A stretch of DNA of 64,000 bases from Sweltsa coloradensis (GCA_024449915.1 JAMZAV010000778.1:310001-374000); one strand, 5' to 3'. Positions 30,221 to 42,483 are shown, counted from the stretch's first letter. A program made the numbers and translations. Notes: generated by a model from the letters alone, not told the origin.

Positions 30221-30982
30221 ATAGGGAACCTAAGTTTTGAAGGCGGGAAGGAAATTGGTTCTCTCTGGTCTCAGCGCCCATAAGAATTAGCATGGTACGA
30301 AAATGTAACTCGCCGTATCTTTTGACTCGCGCAAAAGAAATCTAAACCAATAACATCACAAGATGCATAATTTTGTGAAGAAGATGATGGCATTCTACTT
30401 TGCTCGATGACGCTTCCTAAATTCAAACTATTATGAGTTAAATGGACCCATGTTTGCGCGCTGTCGCAAATGTACTCTGACTGAGCGGCAACCTAAGCGA
30501 GACGCAGCCACGTTGTGTGCAGCTGTGGCATCCTCGCATACCACGCGCCTGTCCATGGTTGCTAAATGTACTTTTCAATCAAGATTTTGTTGGCACATTA
30601 AAGGATATTTTATTAGTAATGTATAATCTAGTACAACCCAGTGACCTCACAGTAGCCACAAAGCAAGTCGGATACCAAATGTTATGCTGATGCCACGGAC
30701 AAAATATTTTTACGTGCTTTTTCATGAGCAGTTTGGAAGGTTTGGCAACAGTGTAAATGTAGAGTTCACTTCGACTCAAAACAAATGTCATTAATATTTG
30801 TGATAGAGCAGAGTTATGTATATCCACGCAAAGAGGAAAGATTATAGTTTCTTACAGTATGAATATAATTCCGGTCCGTGGTCGGGTTCTCGCGCTATCG
30901 CTTACGAAACATTTAGCACGGGTTAATCGCCTATACCTCGCTGACGGGAGAGAACCAGACAACGCCCACTTAGGTTCCCTAT
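30221..30982. mobile_element. TIR DNA element, about 760 bp
   Basis: ATAGGGAACCTAAG at the left and CTTAGGTTCCCTAT at the right, preceded inside by imperfectly matching GGCGGG/CGCCC. The interior is GC-richer than its surroundings, with motifs such as ACCTAAGCGAGACGCAGC. No clear target duplication or transposase, so the superfamily is unknown. Confidence 0.65.
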
Positions 30983-31164
30983 CTTTCCTGCCATTTTCTT
31001 GGCACATTTACTAAAATTAATGTACTGGAGAAATATATAATAAATAAATAAAAACATTATTTTAATGACGAATAATCTTGGTAAAGTGTCTACGGATAAA
31101 TGGTCGAATACTTTAGAATCAATACTAAGTTGATATATCACTATGAAACCTCACACTTGATCAA

Positions 31165-31290
31165 AATTCGTGAATGCAAGGGATTTGTACATCCCCTCAC
31201 AATCGTCCTATCCGCAACATACCTAGTTAGACACCTAAAGAGGGGCATTAACTGCAACCCGGGCAGGATTTCCAAAAAGTTCAAAATTCG
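31165..31290 (+). mobile_element. tRNA-derived SINE, family 2 (3' part)
   Basis: GAATGCAAGGGATTTGTACATCCC, CACAATCGTCCTATCC, AAAGAGGGGCATTAAC, CGGGCAGGATTTCC: body of family 2 without its head. Confidence 0.7.
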
Positions 31291-32030
31291 TTCTAAAAGT
31301 AATGATTGATTATCGTTAATGTGTCAATTGTCTCATAATATATCGAGGCCAGAGGACCCAAGCATTAATTTATAAAGTGAGTATCCTTGTGGTAATTGTA
31401 ACATTTGTTATATAATATGACGGAGCTAAATGACGTTGACGGATTGCTTTTCAAGAAAAGTTAAGCTTTGCTATCGATCAAACGAGTTTAATGACCCGAG
31501 CCTCATAAAACCGATAATGATTTTTCTATTATGTGAGTAATTACAAAAATCTGTGACACTCTAGGGAATGCAAACTGAGTTTGTAACTTTTGCATTACCT
31601 GTGAAGTGAAAATCGCTGTTATCGTATGTGGTTGCATCGCAAAACAGAAGTTTGATCCTGCAATCCAATGTAATGTAGGCCTATTACAACGTTATATGAT
31701 AAATTACAATACGTACTAATTATAATAAAAATAGTATATGTTTTTGTCTATATGCCTATAAAAGCAGAGACAGGTAGTTATGGTAAAAAAATCTACTATT
31801 TTCAACCAATTTTCGCTCTTGAAAAAACAATAAAAATGTTAATTTTTTTCCATAAAAACCTTCCCTGAATTCTTAGCCTGAATTATCAATGAGAAAATAT
31901 ACACCACTTTCAACAAAACGTTTAATTTATTTTATTAATAATATCTATATACTTCAAACACATTAAGTGATATTAACCTGCTATTTTACTTGTACTAGTT
32001 TTATGTTTTTTATCATTTTTATATCTTTGT
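31291..32030. other. no gene recognised
   Basis: AT-rich, nothing recognised. Confidence 0.5.
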
Positions 32031-32039
32031 ATTGTTCAC

Positions 32040-32180
32040 TTGTGTGGTTATTTTTTACTTGTGTTATAATTGTAATTTGTATTGTGCTTGGTTCAGCAGA
32101 ACAAAAGGCCTCATGGCCTTAAGCTTCGCCAAGATTAAAATAAAGACTCTTTTATTATATTATATATATTATTATTATAT
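32040..32180 (+). mobile_element. LINE 3'-tail-like fragment
   Basis: TTGTAATTTGTATTGTGC ... AAAGGCCTCATGGCCTTAAG CTTCGCCAAGATTAAAATAA ends in a TAT-rich repeat; related to 25865-25920. Confidence 0.45.
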
Positions 32181-32341
32181 TTCTTTTATTCACCAATATG
32201 ATACATTACATAATGGGTATTTAAGAACTTCACCAGAGATGAACCACACCTCTAAGGTGAAATCCCTATTACATAAAAATTAAATATACATGGCATTAAC
32301 AAAATACAATACATACAAGAAATAATAGAAACAAATTTTTT

Positions 32342-33535
32342 TTACACTAAAACTTTGCGTAGTATGTGGGCGGTTCCTAATAATGCTGCCTTTTGAAGCT
32401 CTGGAGTCAGTGATTGCCAGAGATATGTTGGAGGTTCTCTTCAAAACTTCTTCCAATTGTCCCACAAGCTCCAATAATAATGGGAACAATCTTACAACGG
32501 ACATTCCACATTCGTTGAATTTCTATTTGAAGGTCTCGATATCTTGTGCGTTTTTCTGCTTCCTTTAGGACTATGTTGCGGTCTGATGGAATAGCTACAT
32601 CGATGATCAAACATTTTGAGTCGCTTTGTTTTTAACAACAATGTCTGGTTTGTGTGAAGAACCTTTCTATCAGTGATTATTAGCTCATTCCACAATATGG
32701 TCACATTACCATTGTCAACTACTTGTTCTGGTATATGCATGTACCATTTGTCAGAAGTTTCGATGTTGTAACTTCTACAAAATGTTCCAATGCAAATATG
32801 CCCCAACTTTATCATGTCGATCAATGTATTCCGTTTTTGCTAAGACCGGACATCCAGAAATAATGTGCTCTACGCTTTCTTCATAAAGCTTACACAAACG
32901 ACACTTGTCATCTACGTCGAGTTTGAGAATTCTTTTTTCATAACTTTTTGTTCTTAAGGCTTGATCTTGTGCAGCTACAATAAGACTTTCAGTTTCACCT
33001 TTGAGATTACTTCTGCCCAGCCACTTATTGGTTTGATCTTGGTCAATATGTGGTTGCTCCATGCGTGTAATATATTGTCCATGCAAAGGTTTAGACTTCC
33101 AGCAACTTATTAAATCTTTCTGGATAATGTTCTTTATTTGCTTCTTGATTATCTTGACCTTGTTAGTGATGGACCCATTAATCTGATTATTATCGGTTAA
33201 TTCCAAACCTGATTGAAACTTGTTGCCTAACTTAATGACAGATTTTCTCATAGCTTTGCTGGACTCATGTTCTTGAACCATTCTAATAAATTTGTCATCT
33301 CCCTTTCCTTCTATGTATAAACTCAAACCAATCATTGCTGTTTTGTATGACCCCTCTAGTTGAGTTATACCTCGACCTCCATTCTTCCTTGCGATATACA
33401 GTCTTTCGACGTCCGCTCGTGGATGGTGCATTCCGTTCATTGTCAACAGTTTTCTCGTTTTTCGATCCAATCTCTTAAGTTCTTCTATGCTCCAATCTAA
33501 TATCCCAAAGCTATAAGATATTACTGGCACAGCAA
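32342..33535 (-). pseudogene. non-LTR retrotransposon 3' half with CCHC motif and restriction-like endonuclease
   Basis: Minus-strand reading in several frames. From 33530: MPVISYSFGILDWSIEELKR (the region after the RT), ADVERLYIARKNGGRGI, then a CCHC finger CRLCKLYEESVEHIISGC, RHDKVGAYLHWNI, and, after frameshifts near 32800 and 32620-32640, the endonuclease motifs KPDIVVKNK and IDVAIPSDRN, KEAEKRTRYRDLQIE, VPIIIGACGTI and a final LLGTAHILRKVLV before TAA at 32344-32342. A CCHC finger followed by a PD...D nuclease is the layout of R2/NeSL/R4-type LINEs. The RT is missing and the frame is broken at least twice. Confidence 0.8.
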
Positions 33536-33609
33536 ATTGACCAATTGCAATAGTTTATTTCGTCCGTCAATTCACTTTCAAGTATTAATCTTAGACGTCG
33601 TTTGTATTC

Positions 33610-33610
33610 C

Positions 33611-33644
<34 letters not shown>

Positions 33645-33705
33645 TTATTATTATTATTATTATTATTATTAGATTATTATTATTATTATTATATTTTATT
33701 CCAGA
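33610..33705. repeat. (TTA)n microsatellite
   Basis: About 85 bp of TTA/ATT repeats with a few interruptions. Confidence 0.95.
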
Positions 33706-34087
33706 CAATATATTTTGATCACCATTTCACCGCTTTTGATATAAAAGGCTAAAATTGTTTTTACTTTTGCAACTAATCTCTGCATATGTATCAAAGTGAC
33801 ACGGGAATACTGGAACGGGTGAGGTAAAGCTTTTAAAATTATTTTCCAAGTTGCGTCCTTACCACATATGAATACATTACTTCCTAAAGGATGTACGATG
33901 ATATAGCTGCCCGCCAAGCTAGGAACTCCACCCACACACGGTTTAAACCTCCCGTGACCACTGGGCCAGTTAATTATATTTAATCTCAACAGCCTCAGAC
34001 CAGAAGGATCTGGGGCAGATTCTCTTGGGTTGGTGTTTCATCTTTCATCATAAACACAGGTGTTATTTAATATCTCGCAGTTTGTAA
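33706..34087. other. no gene recognised
   Basis: Nothing recognised. Confidence 0.4.
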
Positions 34088-34113
34088 TGGAACTTGAAAA
34101 AGTATAATGAGAA

Positions 34114-34469
34114 CCCACACATAACAAAAAACTTAAAAAAAAGCCAAATCTTACACAATCAAAAAAGCAATGAGATCTAAAAGAAATGCCAAGCTTATGT
34201 ACCCTCCTACATTTTCGCAAATCACTTTGCCCTGTGACTGCATCCTTGCAAAGCTTGGCAAAATAAATTTGCAAAAACTTTTTCGTTTAAAACAATATAG
34301 TTGCAATTAAAATTTTTCCACGCTTTGCAAGGATGCAGTCATAGGGCAAAGTGAATTTATGTATTAAGATGGCGAAAATGTAAAAAGCTTAGCATTTCTT
34401 TTAGATCTCATTGCTTTTGATTGTGTAAGGTTTGGCTGTTTTTTTTTACAAGTTTTTTGTTATGTGTGG
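34114..34469. mobile_element. foldback element (copy 2)
   Basis: CCCACACATAACAAAAAAC ... CTTGCAAAGCTTGGCAAAAT and, inverted, GCTTTGCAAGGATGCAG ... TTTTTTGTTATGTGTGG. Same family as 18832-19250; the two also share left-flanking AATGGAACTTGAAAAAGTA, so the element may extend further left (to about 34085 and 18807). Confidence 0.8.
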
Positions 34470-35440
34470 TACTTGTATACTTTAATCTTATTATCATCGT
34501 GGGTTATCAACTTTGGCGTACACGTTGTCACTATAATTACACTTGGTGAGTGCATAGTGCTGTGGGTTGTGTGTACATTTCACAAATTCTACTTAAAAAT
34601 TCCATAAAATTATTCTCTCCTTCCCTAGAATATTTATTACTTTTAAAGTTTGACGGACGTCGCAGAGAAAACTGCTAAAATAATCAAACACATCAAAACA
34701 AAACATGTCTAATTTTGAATGTAATAATAAAAGTTGAAAACACTTTTTGACCGTCTTTTATTTAAGTTATAATTTCCTCTCTTTTTAATTTATGAATTTC
34801 CATAGACAAATTAACTAAAACACAATGAGTAAACAATTGTTATAAATAAAAATCATTGGACTTTCCACTGTTATTAATATCTGTATTTAAAATGTGATAT
34901 TTAGTCCGATGATTTGTATTTATAACGTTACTACCTGTTATATAGTTTCATTTTTAATAAACATTTGTAACCGTAGTCCGGTGTATTCGTTATTTGCAAG
35001 CTTTGCAGTACTTTTCTCTAAACATAGACTCATTTTCCCGGTAATGCTCAGTTTGTGTAATTTCGTGTGATTTTAATTGAATTTATCATTGCGTGTACAA
35101 CTCTCACAGGTCGACGGACAATATTAGTGAACGAGTAACGCAAACCGCACGATGCGTGCCTTTTAGTTACGTAGATATTCTAATTGAATTGAAATCCCAA
35201 AAGTAATTAAAACAGTCTCTCGTTACTCGTTTGTGGCTATTTCAATAAACGATCCGTTTTTTAATTAACTATCATCGAAGCGGGTTTCACAAACTCCGCA
35301 TTTATCCACCCCCTCCCCTCTCCAAACCTCCCCCCTCCACCACGCCTTCCAATCTCCTAAACCCACGCAGATAGAATGTAATAAGCGGAAGACTGCTCAG
35401 CTTGAACTTCCGAACCAACTAAAGTTTCTTACGGTTACAG
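34470..35440. other. no gene recognised
   Basis: AT-rich, nothing recognised; C-rich stretch near 35310-35340. Confidence 0.5.
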
Positions 35441-35770
35441 CTTGGGTTAAGTTTGGTTTTAGATAAGGTTACGTTATGTTATGTTAGGTTAGGTAAGCTT
35501 CGATTAGGTTAAGTAAGATAAGGTTACGTTTGGTAATGTTTGGTTATAGACAAGGTTATACGTTAGGTTAGGTAAGGTTTAGTTTTAGTTAAGGTTACGT
35601 TTTGGTTTGTTAGTTAGGTTAAGTTATATGGTTTGATTAGGTTTGGTTTGGTTTTAGGCAATTGGTTACGTTAAGTAAGGTTAGGTTTAGTTTCAGTTAA
35701 GGTTACGTTATGTGTGGTTAGGTTAAGTTAGATAAGAATTAGTTATGGATAGGTTATGTTACGTTGAGGT
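35440..35770 (+). repeat. degenerate GGTTA/AGGTT repeat tract
   Basis: About 330 bp built from GGTTA, GGTTAC, GGTTAG, TAGGTTAGGTA and GGTTTAG words, all on the same strand. Interspersed changes make it far from a perfect array. Confidence 0.85.
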
Positions 35771-35874
35771 GTCGGTCAGTAGAGGCTGAGATAAATTGAG
35801 AATTCGGAAACTATGATCGTAGGATAAACTCAGTAAGCATGTAGGTGTTATAAGTCGAAGAAATGTTTTAAAAA

Positions 35875-36113
35875 AAAAACGTAAAATTGCGATTTTCATG
35901 AGAAATCATTTTTCGATTACGCTCAAAAACGTGGCAGTTCTAAGTTCAGAAATTTTGAAGGCCTCCAGAAAATTTCATCGCAATTGGAATATCGGTTTAG
36001 CCAGAATCGTGTTAACAAACACACAACAATACAAACAGAAAAAAGAAGAAAAAAAAACATTCCGTATTTTTTTCTTCAGAGAAGTAGAATGGAATTTTCG
36101 CTTCGCTTATCCA
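35875..36113 (-). mobile_element. Helentron-like element, 5' part
   Basis: Minus sense starts TTGGATAAGCGAAGCGAAAA at 36113 and runs through AACTTAGAACTGCCACGTTT to GAGAAATGATTTC-like DNA; the CTAG end is missing. Closest to the 49709-50420 copy (subfamily with GCGCAATCG). Confidence 0.7.
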
Positions 36114-36490
36114 ACAAATAATAGCCCTGAAATATATTTTTGAACGCAAATTCGAGAGAAACAAAACGTAATGCTGAAATTGGTTAATAGCTGGAATGGT
36201 AGCTAATAGATTTTTTTTGCGTTCGATTGGGAACTGCACTGACAGGCGCACTGCTTCGCACAGGGCGAGTGTAGATGTATTTGCACTACTCGAGCTCGCA
36301 CTGAGTGCATGGAAATCGAACACGCCATATATGCAAAACAGCGTCATCTGAAAGTACAACGGGGCGCACTTAGACGGGGGCTGATGTAGGGCCTTCGTCT
36401 GCAATCAGTGATGGTCGTTTGCACTCCGACAGTTTATTATAGAACTATTTCATCAATCACAACTCGGCGCCTAATAATTTCTCGCCTGTT
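36114..36490. other. no gene recognised
   Basis: A GC-richer patch at about 36230-36400 gives open frames on the minus strand, without motifs. Confidence 0.4.
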
Positions 36491-36499
36491 GACATCTTC

Positions 36500-36617
36500 T
36501 CGTGTAAATGTTTATGGAAATCAATCCAGAAATTACCAAATCCATCTCAGCCGGCTATCGAACCCGGGTCTCCCGATTGTTGGTTGACGCTTTAACCCCT
36601 AAGCTACAGTGATGCTA
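36500..36617 (-). mobile_element. tRNA-derived SINE, family 1, minus
   Basis: B box as GGTTCGATAGCCGGC (minus: GGGTTCGATAG), head GTAGCTTAGGGGTTAAAGCG, body start TTAACTTCTG replaced by TTTCTGGATTG. Faces the copy at 36640-36780 head to head. Confidence 0.7.
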
Positions 36618-36639
36618 AACTTATACAACGTCTGGATTG

Positions 36640-36780
36640 TTGGTGCGTTATAGCGTCCGATCGGCAATCGGGAGACGAAGGTTCGATACATCATGGGTGG
36701 GATGGATTTTTTAATTTCTGGATTGATTCCGATATAATCAATTACACCTACGGGAGTGTTATCAGTTAAATCGAGAGAGA
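36640..36780 (+). mobile_element. tRNA-derived SINE, family 1, plus
   Basis: GCGTTATAGCGTCCGATCGG, GAGACGAAGGTTCGATACATC, GGATTTTTTAATTTCTGGATT, CCTACGGGAGTGTTATCAG. Confidence 0.7.
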
Positions 36781-36959
36781 AAGATATTTAAGTGTTTTTT
36801 AATACAAATAAAAACAACAAAAAAAACAAAACCGAAGTCAATACAAATAATCATTGTTGAATTTATAAAGCTAAGAGACAAACCGAAGTCTACTCTACAA
36901 CAAAATGTACTATATATATTTTTTTGTTTAATGCTAACTTAAATACTTATTAATTAAGC

Positions 36960-37112
36960 ACGGAAAATAATACAAATTGTTGTTGTAATATTAGTATTTC
37001 AAATATTTACTTAACTGTAGTTCATTGTTTTGTCTGCGTCTATGTAATAAGATTTATTTAGTTGTCCTCCTTTGTAAATAAGATTTTTAACTGAATAGGA
37101 TAGACGTTTAAC
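36960..37112 (+). mobile_element. retroelement 3' tail (CCTCCTTTGTAAAT family)
   Basis: GTTGTTGTAATATTAGTATT, TAGTTGTCCTCCTTTGTAAA, GAATAGGATAGACGTTTAAC; lacks the AAAT run. Confidence 0.7.
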
Positions 37113-38039
37113 TAAATGTTTGCTAAACATTACTCCAGGTTTAACAGAGACGTTAAAAATATTATTCGAAGTTTCCAGTGTATAGGGGTGGGGGGGGGGG
37201 GGGGTGATATTTGGGTCGTAATGCGAACTAAGCCCCCAGCTTGCCAAGCATGCCGTTGCGCTAAGTGATACCAAGGGGCCTCGTGGAAAAGCAGGAGAAT
37301 TATTGATGATTTCCGGGAAATTTCATCGACGTTCTCTCTCTGTTCTCCGCCGGAGTTTGAAAACGATTCTACATCATAAAGGAAAGAAAGATTTTTGCTA
37401 AATTTGCATTTCCTCGCATCTTACCCCCCCCCCCCTCTTTGCTGTCGAGAGCCTCTTCAGTTTCCTTGAACTTCTTTGTTGAATGTCCTCTTATAATTCT
37501 CCGTTCGTTATCTCGGCTGAACGTACTGAAACAGGCTCGCCAAGTTCAGTCGATGTCAAGAGTTCGCAAACTTTTTGCGAGCTTTAAACTCGTGATCGTT
37601 TTTTAAGTGTTCGTGATTATTAATTCATGGTGCTTTTAAGAATGCTTTGTCTTGTAGTCTGCCCAAGAAAGTTTTCGCAAGTTGATATCGGTGAATGTGA
37701 GCCCTGGATTATACTTGAACATTGTGTTATGTTTAGTAATAAGAAACAGGATTCTCAAATGCTCAGATTGTGCACCGTAAGCGTTTTACAACGTAGTGGT
37801 TTCTACTCGGTTTGTCAAGCTTAATTGCTGTCGCGTTAATAGTAGCTTAAAACTTGTGGAGATCAACTGCTTTAGCGAACAATTATTTCAAGGTAGAGAG
37901 ATGATGTTAGTTTTCTTTAAGAGGAGTCGCTGAGGCTGGCGCGGAGACAAGTTTTTAAGCGCTCAGCTTTCTGGATTTTACGGGTAAACTGTTTATAACA
38001 TCGGTATCGTATCTCACACGAACATTAATAAATAATCGA
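37113..38039. other. no gene recognised
   Basis: G run near 37191-37204 and C run near 37424-37434; otherwise unremarkable. Confidence 0.5.
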
Positions 38040-38214
38040 TCTATGACATCCAGTATGCGTATTTCTAAATTAATTCATTGGTTACGAAAAAAAAAAAATC
38101 GTGAAATCTCCGTAATTTACTCAATTTTGGTCAACTTCGGGAATTTATTCCAAGTGTACAGATTTTTTAAACGCAAATATGCATACTGGATATCAACGTT
38201 TAGATCAATGTGAA
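38036..38214. mobile_element. small foldback/MITE
   Basis: CATCCAGTATGCGTATTT (38047-38064) is inverted as AAATATGCATACTGGATATC at 38177-38196, with outer GATCTATGA/TTAGATC. About 170 bp, no open frame. Confidence 0.55.
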
Positions 38215-39479
38215 CGCGTAGGTAAATTTTGTGAATCAAGATAAACGGTTTGATGGGAATTTCTAGAATTAAAATCCATGATTTGGAATTCCCATTTTTT
38301 CACGTTTTGGACATATGCCCCGCAATGGATCTTTATGGCCCATTTTTTGCAATTAATTGTGGATATCAATATAAAAGTAATTTATTAACATTCATGCAGA
38401 ATAAGGTATGAATAATGATATAACAAACCGTTTAGCACAAAAAGTGCGCGCATAGGAAATACTCTGAGAGAAAAACCGTAAACCAAAATTGAATACTCTG
38501 TATAAATATCGACAATGTAAGAAATAGTTTACCACCCAGATTGATGTGTACAAAATTGTTTTAGATTGCTTTAGAAAGCAAGCTATTTACATCTTTGATT
38601 AAAGACTGGAGTAAAATGATATACTAGCGTTAACATCAAACTTCAGTCGGGAATCTTGGGTGTAACGTTTTACTTTATTTAGCAGCATCAAAGAGTCGTT
38701 TCGAAAAATAGGTTACAAAGAATAATCTAGGAAACTGAAGGAATGCTTTTGCATCTATTTATAAGTGCTTTATTAATGTGTCTTCTTTTGACACTTTGTC
38801 ATTATAGTAAATATGTGATGTAATTGTGGAAATTATGAAGGAATTACTTATACAGTTGTTCATCAATGACTTGCGTTTGTAACTTGACATTTGCTTATTA
38901 TTCAATATATTTCTTCGTATTTTTTTTTCTGCAAAATATTGAGGAAATAAGCTTCGTACTAAAATTCGTAAGATTTCACTCGTGCGTGGTAAGTTTTAAT
39001 GGTTTTCTTAGAATTAGCAACAAGTTACCCCAAGCGCATAATAAAGTTTTATTGTACACAACTAACCTTTTAGCCACTATTTAGCTCGAGAATACACTGC
39101 TAATAATAAGGATGCTAACGGGAAGGCCTATGGCAAAAGCCGGGCTCTAGAACGATAAAGGCGTTATGAATGACTATATTATAATGAAACGCTAAAAGCA
39201 AAGTTGCAAATATGATCCTTCGTTAAATCCCTAGTTTTTAATTAAAAGAATAAAGTTGCACTACTCGCTTTATTCAACAACGGGGTTTCATAAGCGCCTG
39301 CTTTGTCTAGTTAGGCTTCAAGGTCACAAGCTGGTGTAAGTTTTAATAACTACGGAGAACAATAAAGCGTGGGGATAGGCGCCATTTTTGTTTAGCACCA
39401 GAATCAACATAATTAATTTTATAGGACTTGTTCAAACAGCAGACAGAAATATACTAACATATTATGGTAGAACGGTGTG
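38215..39479. other. no gene recognised
   Basis: AT-rich; nothing recognised over 1.2 kb. Confidence 0.5.
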
Positions 39480-40400
39480 TGGGTATCTGAAGTTTCGGGG
39501 CGGGCCGGGTATTTGGGGACTGACACGATAGTCAAAAAAGGTACCCGATTTTTGGGGTACAATTACGAATTTGGAGTGATGGTGAAGGTGCCGATCCTGG
39601 ATTGACATATACTTAATTGGCGGAGGTGCCGGTCCAGGATTTACATATACTTAATTGGTGGAGGTGCCGGTCCAGGATTTACATATACTTAATTGGTGGA
39701 GGTGCCGGTCCAGGATTTACAAACTGTATTGGTGGAGGTGCCGGTCCAGAATGATTTGATTGGATATTGCTTAACGTCTCATATTTATGCAACTTAACTA
39801 ATCGAGACGAAGGGAGGAACGTAAGGGTTGACGCGGAGGGACAAGGTGTGGACAGGCCTGTGCTGGTCAGAACCAGCCACAAGCGTATGGGGAGGGCAGG
39901 GGTTCCCCCACGTCGTGGTCGTCTCCGTGTGTCATCATCCGTCCGTGTTGTCATTGTGTCGCTGTCGGGGAGGAAGTCAAAGGGAAGGGGAAAGTTCCCC
40001 GACGACGACCCAGAGCTCGCCATTAGTTTCAGGGAGAAAAACTCCCCTAATCACGGGCCAAACCAAGAGAAGGTATCGAGTTGGAATTTGATGGCCGGTC
40101 CAGAATTTACATATACTTTATTGGTGGAGGTGCCGGTCAGGATTTACAAACTTATTGGTGGAGGTGCCGGTCCAGGATTTACAAAACTGTATTGGTGGAG
40201 GTGCTGGTCCAGGATTTACAAACGTTATTGGTGGAGGTGCCGGTCAAGACATTTTTAATTTATAGCCTACAAAATGACATTCAATGAAAATCCAGACAAT
40301 AGAAAATTAGTTGGAACTAAGTTATAATGCAAAACTCTTCACAAGAATAAATATTGTCCATTTAAGACCGTCTTTTCATTACCAGGCCCGATCGATCCTT
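39480..40400 (-). mobile_element. dispersed element with GGTGGAGGTGCCGGTCCAG minisatellite (copy 2, interrupted)
   Basis: Reverse orientation of 29620-30080. Minisatellite units (GGTGGAGGTGCCGGTCCAGG plus ATTTACATATACTTAATT) occupy about 39578-39750 and again about 40110-40250, separated by about 340 bp of foreign DNA that includes the GC-rich block of 39790-40080. The right end holds AATGACATTCAATG and AAGACCGTCTTTTCATTACC, matching the left part of copy 1. Confidence 0.75.
39790..40080 (+). repeat. GC-rich coding-like block, copy B
   Basis: Open plus frame with VRTSHKRMGRAGVPPRRGR and GKFPDDDPELAISFREK, homologous to the minus frame of 22806-23024. It splits a minisatellite, as if inserted. 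Function unknown. Confidence 0.5.
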
Positions 40401-40689
40401 ATATTCGTTTTAGTGGGATCGTCAATTAGCTACTTTTTTGTATTCGTTTTTCGAAAACTACATAAAGTAAAATTTAATGCGAAAAAAGTAAAATGACTGA
40501 ACAAAACACACTACTTTTTTTAATCCAAAAGCACAAAATAACACGTCAACGCGTAATACAATATTGTGTATGATTACATTAACGCAGAGTAAAAATAATT
40601 ATGATATTTGATGTCAGCCGTTCTAATATCAGCCCTACAATTATTATAGTTATCGACTTTAAAATAGCTGAAAGTTTTTCCGAGGTTTT

Positions 40690-40825
40690 TCTCAGTCGCA
40701 AGGGATTGACTCCTCTTACACAGTCCTCGTACATCCCTTCACAATTGTACTAACTCTAATATACATAGTAAGACACCTGTAGAGGGGCATGCATTGTGCC
40801 CTGGGCAGGTTTCCCAAGATAAATT
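40690..40825 (+). mobile_element. tRNA-derived SINE, family 2 (3' part)
   Basis: CAAGGGATTGACTCCTCTTA, GTACATCCCTTCACAATTG, AGAGGGGCATGCATTG, GGGCAGGTTTCCCAAGATAA. Confidence 0.75.
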
Positions 40826-41447
40826 TCAAAAACATATTTCTTAGACAAGACGTACGATTGTGGATTTTCCAATTTTCGTTTTTTGTCACTAAAAATGTAA
40901 AAATATCACCGCTTTTAACATCGTCTATAGTTTGGTCTCAAGGCGAAGGTCGGCCTACCTCTTGTCTCGTGTCTGGTGAACTTCGCGGACTAATCAAGGT
41001 TGGGTTTACAACTGTAAGAAAGTAATTATCAGATTAGTTACGGCTGTAAGAGCTGATCCAAGACCAAGGCCGCGCCTCGCCAGACTTCACTGCACATCGC
41101 ATCCCACTCAGCTTCAACTCGCAGTTTATGCAGAATATCGATTATACAACTCGGGTGGTCACGGTTTCGACTCCCAACACTGACGATACTGACGGAAGGG
41201 GTGTTCAAATTTTCAATTTTTCGTAGAAAACTTGCCTAGCTCTTTTACTACTCAATTTAACACGTGTAAATTGGGTATTTTTAATAAAACAATTAAAATT
41301 CAGCGTTTTTTCTAGGATTTTTTAATTTTTAATGATTTTTAGATGTGAATTTGAGGAAATTTTGGAAGATTGTGAATAAAATGCTGCTAAAACTTGACCT
41401 TTTTCTGAAATTTTTGCGTATTTTATATTGTTTGTATCAAAAATATT
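40826..41447. other. no gene recognised
   Basis: Nothing recognised; a tRNA-like scrap may exist near 41145-41180 (GGGTGGTCACGGTTTCGACTCC), too weak to call. Confidence 0.4.
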
Positions 41448-42215
41448 TGGATGAGCGAAGCGAAGACTTCAATTTCACTGACCCCCCAAAAAATTTAGTC
41501 CAGGTGTTTTTTTTTTTGTTTTTTTGTATTTTTGTCTGTTTGTTCGCTCTCTACCGGGCAAACAGCATATCCGATCTTAATGAAAATTTGACAGGACCTT
41601 CGAAATCTCTGAACTTAGACCTGCTACGTTTTTGGGTACAATCGAAGAAATATTTCTCATGAATATCGTACTTTTACGATTTTTTTCGATTTTTGGTGCG
41701 ATATTTTTGTGCCATTTGGGCCAATTCTGACCAAACGGGTAGGGCTACAACGTTCATATTATACATGGACATTAAGGTTATGGTGATGTAGTACCTTTTG
41801 AAAGAAAAAGTTGAAAAAGTTAGCCGGAATCCATAGAAATAAAGCTTTTAATATAAGTTTTTTTATTTTTGTACGATATTTTCGTGCCATTTGGGCCAAT
41901 TCTGACCAAACGGGTGGGAGTTAAACGTTCATATTATACATGGACATTAAGGTTATGGTGATAAAGTACCTTTTGAAAGAAAAAGTTGACAAAGTTAGCC
42001 AGAATCCATAGAAATAATGCTTTTAATATAAGTTTTTAACGGTAAGTAATAACAAATTGACAGGTAACAATAGAAGCTTGACAACAATCACCTACAGTGC
42101 GTGGGCAGCAAAACAAAGCAACAAAGCACTTGCAAAAGTAAAGATATCCCACGCAAACTAAAAACTTAAAAAAAAGCTCATCCATTAACGCGGCGGGACT
42201 TTAGCGTTTTTCTAG
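41448..42215 (+). mobile_element. Helentron-like element with internal tandem duplication
   Basis: Starts TGGATGAGCGAAGCGAAGAC, contains CTACCGGGCAAACAGCATAT, TTCTGACCAAACGGGT and CATGGACATTAAGGTTATGG, and ends GCTCATCCATTAACGCGGCG then TTTAGCGTTTTTCTAG, followed by T. The middle is duplicated: about 41700-41870 and 41873-42035 repeat each other (GTGCCATTTGGGCCAATTCT twice). Confidence 0.85.
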
Positions 42216-42483
42216 TAGCAATAAATACAAGCAAATATTAAATTTCTGGGTCAACCAAAATTTTGTCGATTTTAGCTTTTTTGCACATGTGTATTTTCAA
42301 TCTTCTCTAAAATTGTACTATTCGTCCCATTGGCATAGGGGGAAAAAAATTCTAGGTCAACTTAAAAAAAAAAAAAAAATTAGAAAGTTGATGTTCACTT
42401 TAGTGGACACCAGTAGCGAGAGGGCTAGAATGCAATGCACGCCCCTCTTTAGGTGTCAACTAGGTATATTGGAGTTAGGACTG
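42216..42483. other. no gene recognised
   Basis: Nothing recognised. Confidence 0.4.

Noticed and set aside
36012..36404. 130-codon minus frame as a gene
   Set aside because: No domain, no splice sites, overlaps a Helentron-like fragment.
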